Below are positions 6,874 to 11,658 of a stretch of DNA of 11,658 bases, in pieces. Location of the stretch: the NCBI GenBank assembly GCA_029262955.1, contig JAJCYL010000475.1, forward strand, positions 1 through 11,658. Reading direction: 5' to 3'. Origin of the DNA: Cytophagales bacterium. GTDB lineage: Bacteria > Bacteroidota > Bacteroidia > Cytophagales > Cyclobacteriaceae. The notes beneath the pieces are model-generated. The model was given only the letters and a program-made list of their open reading frames with translations. It was not told the origin of the DNA and did no database searches. The position numbers and the translations under genes are program-made. The first letter of the stretch is position 1. Every line of letters starts with the position of its first letter.

Positions 6874-7488
6874 ATGAATATGAATTTCACTTTGTTTTAT
6901 AGGATTAGTCAGCATGTTAAAGAACTTTTCCAAGACCTCGACAAAAGACACACTTATCACAATTATCAGCACACCTTGAACGTCGTTGAAGTTGCTAAAA
7001 ATTTAGCGTTCAGGTATAATATTTTTTCTAAAGAAATAGACGCATTATTAATTGCAGCTTTCTTCCATGATACCGGCCATTTGAAAGCCTATGAAGGTCA
7101 TGAAGATTTCAGTGTTGAATTCGCAGAAAACTATCTTGAGGCCAACAACTTTTCAGCCGGTACTATAAAGGAAGTAAGTAAGTTAATTAAATCTACCTGT
7201 GTAAAGACATCTTGTACTTTCATCAATGAGAAAATTCTCCATGATGCTGACCTCTCTCATGTTGGGTATAAAAATTTTTTTGTTTCAGCTGAGAATCTGA
7301 GAAAGGAATGGGAATCCTTATTAGGAATTTATTATACAAATGAAGAATGGTTGCAAAGCCAACTGGATTTCTTAAAGAAATTCAATTTTCTCACCGATGA
7401 GGCGCAATTACTTTTTGGCAAACAACTCAAATCAAACCTAAAGCTTTTAAAGACAAAAATTCATGATTTCGAAAGAAAGGATTCTTGA
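6874..7488 (+). CDS. HD-domain metal-dependent phosphohydrolase
   Basis: The 204-residue soluble protein carries the HD superfamily metal-site pattern: YHNYQHT (His33), FFHDTGH (His65-Asp66, with His69), GHEDFS (His76) and LHDADLSHVG (Asp124/Asp126). These residues would bind one or two divalent metal ions and hydrolyse a phosphate ester, commonly a nucleotide; the substrate cannot be told from sequence. The length fits stand-alone HD proteins, and no second domain is visible. The last 26 bases overlap the start of the TetR-family gene in another frame, which implies co-transcription and probably translational coupling. The start could be the ATG at 6874 or the one at 6880; neither has a clear ribosome-binding site. 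Confidence 0.85.
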   Translation: MNMNFTLFYRISQHVKELFQDLDKRHTYHNYQHTLNVVEVAKNLAFRYNIFSKEIDALLIAAFFHDTGHLKAYEGHEDFSVEFAENYLEANNFSAGTIKEVSKLIKSTCVKTSCTFINEKILHDADLSHVGYKNFFVSAENLRKEWESLLGIYYTNEEWLQSQLDFLKKFNFLTDEAQLLFGKQLKSNLKLLKTKIHDFERKDS

Positions 7489-8086
7489 GGTTGCCAGAAC
7501 CCTCTATTCAGTGTATGGCGTCTACTCTGTAACAATGGACGATTTGGCATTAGAATGTGGGGTATCGAAAAGATCTATCTACAACTTATTCAGGCACAAG
7601 GATGACATTGTACTGGAACTTACCAGGGACTTCATCTCCTTCGAAAAAAACAGGTTCAGAAAGATTACACTTCGCACGAAAGAACCAGTTGATAATCTAA
7701 AGTTACTGTTAGAGGAAACTCAGAATATGTATAGATCTCTCACTCCAGCCGTAGAGCAGGATCTAAAGAAGCATTTCCAGGATGCCTGGTCGCTAATACA
7801 AAAATTTGAGGAGGAAATTACATTTATATTTATTCAACCTGTCATAGAAGACGGTATAAAAAAAGGTCACTTCAAGAAAGATTTAAGCATCGGGCTTCAT
7901 TCAAAACTCATCTGTAAACTCTGCAAAGATTCAACCAGGAAAAATGAGTTCACCAAGGAAATAGATTCGACTAATCTCATGGTCTTTATGAGAAGTTTTA
8001 TCATATCCGGACTTGTTACATTGAAAGGTTGGCTGTTAGTCAACGATTCTGAGCTTACTGGTAAGGTAGGAAAGTTTACAGAATAG
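7463..8086 (+). CDS. TetR/AcrR-family transcriptional regulator
   Basis: The protein has 207 residues. The N-terminal helix-turn-helix is clear: ILEVARTLYSVYGVYSVTMD (about 7-26), then DLALECGVSKRSIYNLFRHKDDIV (about 27-50), with SKRSIYNLFRHKDD as the recognition helix and its follower. The remaining 150 residues form the all-helical ligand/dimerisation part, which is too variable to predict an effector. The ATG at 7463 is the only methionine before the DNA-binding domain, so the 26-base overlap with the HD gene looks real. The next gene, a GbsR/MarR-type regulator, starts 46 bases after the stop. No efflux pump, the commonest TetR partner, is adjacent, so autoregulation of this operon is the simplest inference. 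Confidence 0.9.
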   Translation: MISKERILEVARTLYSVYGVYSVTMDDLALECGVSKRSIYNLFRHKDDIVLELTRDFISFEKNRFRKITLRTKEPVDNLKLLLEETQNMYRSLTPAVEQDLKKHFQDAWSLIQKFEEEITFIFIQPVIEDGIKKGHFKKDLSIGLHSKLICKLCKDSTRKNEFTKEIDSTNLMVFMRSFIISGLVTLKGWLLVNDSELTGKVGKFTE

Positions 8087-8132
8087 TATTTTCGTAAAAT
8101 AATTTGCTTCTTTGCAAGCTTTATCCGAATCA

Positions 8133-8594
8133 ATGAATAAAAGAAAACAGGAATTTGTTGAAAAAGTAGGGGTTTTTTTTGAAGAAAAGGGGTTGACTCC
8201 AATCAGTGCCAGAGTAGTTGGGTATCTCATTATAGCCGAACCGCATTATCAATCATTTTATCAACTTACAGGTATACTGCAAGTCAGTAAAGGCGCAATT
8301 AGCAATGCGCTCAACAGCCTCTTACAAAAGGAATATATCCAGTGTGTTACGTTTACCGGCGATCGCAAGAGATATTTTAAAGTCAACACAAATACTTGGC
8401 TTAATTTCCTAAAAACCAGATATAGCTTTTTTGGTGAGATGAGGCACCTTCTTGATGAATCATTAGAAATTAGATCTAATGAACAGAAAGAATTCAATCA
8501 TGACCTGGGAGAAATTCGTGAGCTGTATGGAGTATTCGAAAAAGAGTTACCAAAAATTATATCAAATTGGGAACGTAATCGAAAAAATGATTAG
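8133..8594 (+). CDS. GbsR/MarR-type winged-helix transcriptional regulator
   Basis: The 153-residue protein has the layout of the GbsR-like branch of the MarR superfamily. A short N-terminal helix (MNKRKQEFVEKVGVFFEEKG) precedes ARVVGYLIIAEPHYQSFYQL, helix-turn-helix residues about 43-66 (LTGILQVSKGAISNALNSLLQ) and a wing (about 70-83, CVTFTGDRKRYFKV). The C-terminal half is helical and charged, probably for dimerisation. Relatives control osmoprotectant or multidrug-transport genes; no such gene is nearby, so the target is unknown. The frame also opens at a TTG at 8112, but the ATG at 8133 gives the usual N terminus. It closes the HD-TetR-GbsR operon and is convergent with the exported phosphatase-family gene, with only 85 bases between and no clear terminator. 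Confidence 0.88.
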   Translation: MNKRKQEFVEKVGVFFEEKGLTPISARVVGYLIIAEPHYQSFYQLTGILQVSKGAISNALNSLLQKEYIQCVTFTGDRKRYFKVNTNTWLNFLKTRYSFFGEMRHLLDESLEIRSNEQKEFNHDLGEIRELYGVFEKELPKIISNWERNRKND

Positions 8595-8679
8595 ACTATA
8601 AAATTTCAATTTTCCATTCTCCAAGAAAAGACTGCATTATAAAGAACATTCAATGAGCGCTCTATGTCGATAAACACAT

Positions 8680-9660
8680 CTAATACATCATATTCGCATA
8701 AACAGGCCAGTGATCCGAGCCATACCTGGTTTTGACTCGCCGGGCAGGAGTGAATGAATCTCGAGTTTCTTCCAGAACGTAAATATTATCTATTGGGCCC
8801 ATATACCAGTATTTCGGATCCCTTTGTGTAGGTTGATTAAGATCTTCGGCCAGGTTGGTCATCTTTGTGGTTTTAAAGATATTTCCGTGCAATATTGCAT
8901 GCGTTTCATCTACACAATCTGTTTTTTCACAGTCCGAGCAATCGTCAATTTCGATGACCGACCCATTCATTTTTTCATCATTTACTCCAATATTAAAATC
9001 CCCAGCAACCACGATCCTGTAGCCTGGGAATGATATCTTATTTCGATCAATCTCCCTCATCACAGATGAAGCGATGACCTCTCTTTGATAAGCGGATCTT
9101 CTTCTATCATTACAATTCTTATCACCAAAAGAGTGAGTAAGATGAACGGCGAAAAATATGACTTTGATCACGGCAATGCGCACCCATAGATACCCTTTAG
9201 TAGGGTTAATGAATTCCTCCGAATTTGAGATCAATGAATCTGTTGTTATGATCTTTTCAGGGATACCTGAAGGGTTATCCGCTTTAAATGTAAATTCGTA
9301 ATGCTCGGAGATCGAGTACCTGCTAATTATGCCGATATCAAAAGATGTTCTGTCTCTTTTGCAAGAAAACAAACTATTTTGACCTTTGTTGTTAAAATTA
9401 GTAGCGGAATGAGAAAACAATTCGAGACCCATGGCAGTTTTAATGGCATTCACTACTTGCGGTGATTTTACTTCCTGCAAAAGGAGAATATCCGGATTCA
9501 GGTCGGTGGAGAGAGGCCCCAACTCCTCACGATTCTTAACATCTTTGTCGCAAAACATATCATCGGAATTCCAACTAACAATCGTAACTGAATTTTGACC
9601 AATCATCAGTAGAGGTAGGAGAACAAAAATAAATAGTAGACCGGCTAACTTGGTTTTCAT
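8680..9660 (-). CDS. Exported endonuclease/exonuclease/phosphatase-family protein
   Basis: This 326-residue protein has an N-terminal signal peptide (MKTKLAGLLFIFVLLPLLMI, about 1-22), so it should act in the periplasm or outside the cell. The EEP fold motifs are in order: VSWN with Asn31, LLLQEV with metal-binding Glu63, GIISRYSI, AVHLTHSF with a conserved His, GDFN at 220-223 (Asp221, Asn223), and C-terminal SDHWPV with Asp316-His317. All catalytic positions of the DNase I/phosphodiesterase superfamily appear present. Between GDFN and the C-terminal motif is a short acidic, cysteine-containing segment, IDDCSDCEKTDC (Cys241, Cys244, Cys249). The substrate may be nucleic acid, a phospholipid head group or a sugar phosphate; sequence alone does not decide. 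It is a single gene with no same-strand partner within 250 bp. Confidence 0.88.
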   Translation of the reverse strand: MKTKLAGLLFIFVLLPLLMIGQNSVTIVSWNSDDMFCDKDVKNREELGPLSTDLNPDILLLQEVKSPQVVNAIKTAMGLELFSHSATNFNNKGQNSLFSCKRDRTSFDIGIISRYSISEHYEFTFKADNPSGIPEKIITTDSLISNSEEFINPTKGYLWVRIAVIKVIFFAVHLTHSFGDKNCNDRRRSAYQREVIASSVMREIDRNKISFPGYRIVVAGDFNIGVNDEKMNGSVIEIDDCSDCEKTDCVDETHAILHGNIFKTTKMTNLAEDLNQPTQRDPKYWYMGPIDNIYVLEETRDSFTPARRVKTRYGSDHWPVYANMMY

Positions 9661-9924
9661 CTAAACGGATCAATTATTTCCTTTTTTATTGGCCAGGATG
9701 AAGTGCACTCTAATAGAATAGTCCTTTTTATAATACAACACCTTAATTTACAAAAATTTGGTTTTTAAAATATAGAACAAAATGGACCAACTGTGTTCCT
9801 TGACAGATTTGATTATTTGAATGGAAACCAACCATTTCCAATGAGAGTACCGGCAAGTTTAATGGATATGCATATAGTACCAATGACTTCTATTCTCCAT
9901 GCCCTAACACCTATTCAAGAAATA

Positions 9925-10392
9925 TCATAAAATCCGCAGCTCAGTTGAGTATTTGGTTAAAGTTTGGTCCAAAGCATCCAGCAGCCTCCATCCATATGAG
10001 ATTGTCTCTTGTAGTACCTTTTTATTACCTATTGTTTTCCAGAAATTAATACGACATTCGGTTTTCATTACGATAGAGCATAATCTATTCCTTTCATCAT
10101 TTAAGCAAAACTTATACTTCACATCAAACACTTTGTCTTCGCAATAAAATGAAATCAACTTTTTCTCCTCGTAGTCAGCCACCTCTAATAGAATCACTTT
10201 ATTTTGATTGCATAAGAATATATCCACACATAGCAGCGATTCAGCGGCTATAAATTTATCTTTAATTATTTCGACATTGGAAACCAAGGGCATCCACTCT
10301 GAAAGGTAGTTGCAATCCGTTAAGAGTTTCCATACCTGCTCTTTGTTAGCATAAACAAGCCTTTCCTCCATGTACTTTTTCCGAAATTTCAT
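9925..10392 (-). CDS. SRPBCC-fold (START/Bet v1-like, polyketide-cyclase type) protein
   Basis: The 155-residue soluble protein starts with a strand (YMEERLVYANKEQVWKLLTD) and continues NYLSEWMPLVSNVEII, the usual opening of SRPBCC proteins. In these a strand and two short helices precede a long antiparallel sheet and a final long helix, here WRLLDALDQTLTKYSTEL. The fold forms a cavity for a hydrophobic ligand; no enzymatic residues can be named. It is divergent from the MarR-family gene, and the 113 bp between them hold a strong inverted repeat, so co-regulation by that MarR protein is likely (inference). Weak N-terminal similarity makes the superfamily call reasonable but not certain. Confidence 0.68.
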   Translation of the reverse strand: MKFRKKYMEERLVYANKEQVWKLLTDCNYLSEWMPLVSNVEIIKDKFIAAESLLCVDIFLCNQNKVILLEVADYEEKKLISFYCEDKVFDVKYKFCLNDERNRLCSIVMKTECRINFWKTIGNKKVLQETISYGWRLLDALDQTLTKYSTELRIL

Positions 10393-10432
10393 AACTAAAT
10401 CTAATAAAGGGGCACCAAGACATAGCTTATCT

Positions 10433-10460
10433 AATTTAGTTCTTTTGTTTCAGAACTAAA
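10433..10460. promoter_or_regulatory. Inverted-repeat operator candidate, copy 2, between SRPBCC and marR genes
   Basis: TTTAGTTCT (10435-10443) and AGAACTAAA (10452-10460) form a perfect 9 bp inverted repeat around TTTTGTTT. With the two leading A bases, the 28-base block matches the inverted copy at 6653-6680 in 26 positions. It lies 45 bp upstream of the marR start and 40 bp upstream of the SRPBCC gene, the usual place for a MarR dimer to repress both divergent promoters. Related half-sites (AACTAAAT at 10393-10400, AAATTAGTT nearer the marR start) flank it. Confidence 0.65.
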
Positions 10461-10505
10461 AATACTTAAATTAGTTGGTGATAAACAATTCGCATTTTTC
10501 AGAGC

Positions 10506-10916
10506 GTGACAAAGACGTTAGGCATATCATGCTTTTGTGACCTTACACACAATCTCAACAGATTTATCTGCTGTACAGCGAAAGAAAATTATGATTTGAA
10601 GGTTACGGATGTTATTCTTTTGAATTATTTGAGCAAGCACCCCTCTTCCTCAATGATAACTTTAGCAAGATTTCTTGACATTCCTCCAAGTACAATGACG
10701 TCTCTCATTGATAACCTCCATAAAAGGCAGCTTGTGAAGCGCAAATACTCCGAAAATAATAGAAGAGAAGTGATAGTGGAGGCTACCAGTAAAGCTGAGA
10801 AAATTATCGTTGAGTTTAATAAATTAATTCATGCTAAGTTCTCGAAAACACTCTCCCAAACAGAAAGTATTACTTTGGCTAAATTGATCAATAAATTCAA
10901 TCAACCTTTTTTATGA
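10506..10916 (+). CDS. MarR-family transcriptional regulator with N-terminal cysteine cluster
   Basis: This 136-residue winged-helix regulator has helix alpha-1 as SCFCDLTHNLNRFICC. A core follows: LKVTDVILLNYLSKHPSSSM (about 31-50), then the reader helix region ITLARFLDIPPSTMTSLIDN (51-70) and LHKRQLVKRKYSENNRREVI, the last part forming the wing with the conserved Asn-Arg-Arg in place of the usual Asp-Arg-Arg. Four cysteines (9, 11, 22, 23) lie in the first helices, where thiol-sensing members such as OhrR carry their reactive cysteine. A redox response is therefore plausible but unproven. The start is a GTG; no ATG exists upstream before an in-frame stop at 10482. It is divergent from the SRPBCC gene and next to the inverted repeat it probably binds. 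Confidence 0.87.
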   Translation: MTKTLGISCFCDLTHNLNRFICCTAKENYDLKVTDVILLNYLSKHPSSSMITLARFLDIPPSTMTSLIDNLHKRQLVKRKYSENNRREVIVEATSKAEKIIVEFNKLIHAKFSKTLSQTESITLAKLINKFNQPFL

Positions 10917-10999
10917 ACATTCTATTTTCTCCTACCAGAGATCATGTGGATTATTGAATTGGTATCAACCCAATGAAGTTCAGTAATCATATTGCAGAA

Positions 11000-11164
11000 T
11001 CATATTCCTTCAAGAACCAAGGGAATTTCCGATGGCTGCATCTTAGGGTCTATAAGGCCGTGGCCTTCTTTTATTTTTCTTAATCTTCCGGATTGCATAA
11101 TCTCTTGTATTAAGTTTTCCTCAAACTCAAGTGTTTCTAGAGATTGTTTTACCAGTTCTTCCAT
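11000..11164 (-). pseudogene. Crp/Fnr-type regulator, N-terminal fragment
   Basis: This is a 54-codon frame from ATG 11164 to TGA 11000. It reads like the start of a Crp/Fnr cyclic-nucleotide-binding-fold regulator: ENLIQEIMQSGRLRKIKEGH followed by GLIDPKMQPSEIPLVLEG, the familiar pattern of a helical lead, then KEG..LID and PLVL.G of the first beta strands. The frame stops immediately after LEGI. The remaining beta-roll, dimer helix and DNA-binding domain (about 130-170 residues) are absent in all three minus frames downstream. It overlaps the end of the truncated UspA frame by 38 bases. I read it as a deletion relic; its family is inferred from a short stretch. Confidence 0.5.
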
Positions 11165-11465
11165 TTCTATTAAGCTTCAATTCAACTTTATTCCTTAATA
11201 TAGCCTCCACCGATTCTTCATTGATAACGAGGTTATTCCCTATATTAGAATTATTGATTTTAAGTAACCATTCTTCTAGTCCATTTTCAGAAGCCTTTTG
11301 TAATAATCCTTCAGCGGAAACGAGGTCCGTGCCTACGGCCTGTGGTGCTTGAAATGAATTCAAGATTGTTATCTCGGACTTGAGCTGTTTAGCCAATTCA
11401 ACAGCATATAAAAACGCATTCCAAGCATTGTCAGAAAAGTCAGTAGGTACAATTATTCGTTTCAT
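11127..11465 (-). pseudogene. Universal stress protein (UspA), truncated
   Basis: The 112-codon frame starts as a classic UspA domain: MKRIIVPTDFSDNAWNAFLY with the PTDFS nucleotide-binding turn, AVELAKQLKSEITILNSF as helix 1 and strand 2, and INEESVEAIL up to residue 90. After residue 90 the sequence (RNKVELKLNRNGRTGKTISRNT) no longer resembles the family. The expected G-x2-G-x9-G(S/T) ATP-binding loop, C-terminal strand and, for this phylum, usually a second Usp domain are missing. The break falls just upstream of the Crp/Fnr-like fragment, so a deletion probably fused the two. The 5' part up to residue 90 looks undamaged. It may be transcribed but is unlikely to make a functional protein. 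Confidence 0.72.
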
Positions 11466-11658
11466 TAAGGTTTGATTTTTTAGGAACCCAAGTATTCACG
11501 GAATGTATTTCTGTAAAATAAGTTCGGATCTGTTAAGTGGGTGTTAACTCATTTTGAAGTTTTGATTAATCGTACACTGCCATTTGGAAATTGATTCATG
11601 GGAATGCACTCCTTCCATAATAATGCAATGCTGTATACTTCAAATAAATCTTAGTATT
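11466..11658. other. Non-coding right edge
   Basis: These 193 bp lie upstream of the truncated uspA gene. I see no supported gene, RNA or terminator. On the minus strand a GGAAGGAG stretch precedes an ATG, but the frame closes after 15 codons (MNQFPNGSVRLIKTSK with no known motif). Confidence 0.4.

Noticed and set aside
7897..8497. Minus-strand frames opposite the TetR and GbsR genes
   Set aside because: Both plus-strand genes have clear helix-turn-helix domains; the reverse frames show nothing recognisable.
8655..8662. GAGCGCTC palindrome between the convergent GbsR and EEP genes, considered as a bidirectional terminator
   Set aside because: The 8-base palindrome has no loop or T-run and cannot be extended outward; too short to support.
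9661..9924. Short hydrophobic minus-strand frame (IEVIGTICISIKLAGTLIGN) in the gap after the SRPBCC gene, considered as a DoxX-like relic
   Set aside because: It is only about 30 codons with no start codon and no convincing match to a DoxX helix pair; treated as chance in AT-rich DNA. Nothing else was found in this gap.
10992..11352. Plus-strand open frames across the UspA/Crp-Fnr remnants
   Set aside because: They are antisense to recognisable family sequence and show no motifs.
1..11658. CRISPR arrays, tRNA or rRNA genes, complete IS elements and defence systems
   Set aside because: No regularly spaced direct repeats, no cloverleaf or rRNA-like sequence, and no transposase or defence-type coding sequence was recognised by eye.

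Overview
The window looks like the chromosome of an AT-rich, free-living Bacteroidota bacterium, probably of the Cytophagales/Cyclobacteriaceae type (the lineage below phylum is inference). The evidence is a SusC/SusD-type outer-membrane uptake locus controlled by a FecI-like ECF sigma factor and a FecR anti-sigma factor, weak or absent Shine-Dalgarno sequences, and protein families typical of the phylum.

Left part (1-5394, all minus strand). Transcription runs ECF sigma factor -> FecR anti-sigma factor -> SusC-like TonB-dependent receptor with an N-terminal STN signalling domain -> SusD-like lipoprotein (only its first 27 codons are inside the window). This is a complete cell-surface signalling circuit. 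The STN domain of the loaded receptor is expected to contact the periplasmic part of FecR, which frees the sigma factor to transcribe the uptake genes. The substrate cannot be told, because the genes beyond SusD lie outside the window. Two hairpins sit in the locus: one between FecR and SusC, one upstream of the sigma gene.

Middle left (5395-6219). This non-coding stretch contains the N-terminal stub of a second FecI-like sigma gene. Its stop codon falls inside a short tandem array of degenerate 21-25 bp repeats resembling the ends of IS21-family elements. The likely history is an insertion that broke a sigma gene and later decayed.

Middle (6220-8594, plus strand). A small DoxX-family membrane protein is followed by a 291 bp regulatory-looking gap. 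Then comes a tight operon of an HD-domain phosphohydrolase overlapping a TetR-family regulator, followed by a GbsR/MarR-type regulator.

Right part (8680-11465). An exported endonuclease/exonuclease/phosphatase-family protein and an SRPBCC-fold protein are on the minus strand. The SRPBCC gene is divergent from a MarR-family regulator carrying four N-terminal cysteines. Their shared promoter region contains a 28 bp imperfect inverted repeat. A nearly identical copy (26 of 28 positions, inverted) lies about 3.8 kb away in the gap downstream of doxX, so both sites may belong to one MarR regulon. The right edge holds two truncated genes in tandem on the minus strand, a UspA-type stress protein and a Crp/Fnr-type regulator, which look like a deletion scar.

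No tRNA, rRNA, CRISPR array or complete mobile element was seen. All family assignments come from reading motifs by eye. No database search was run.
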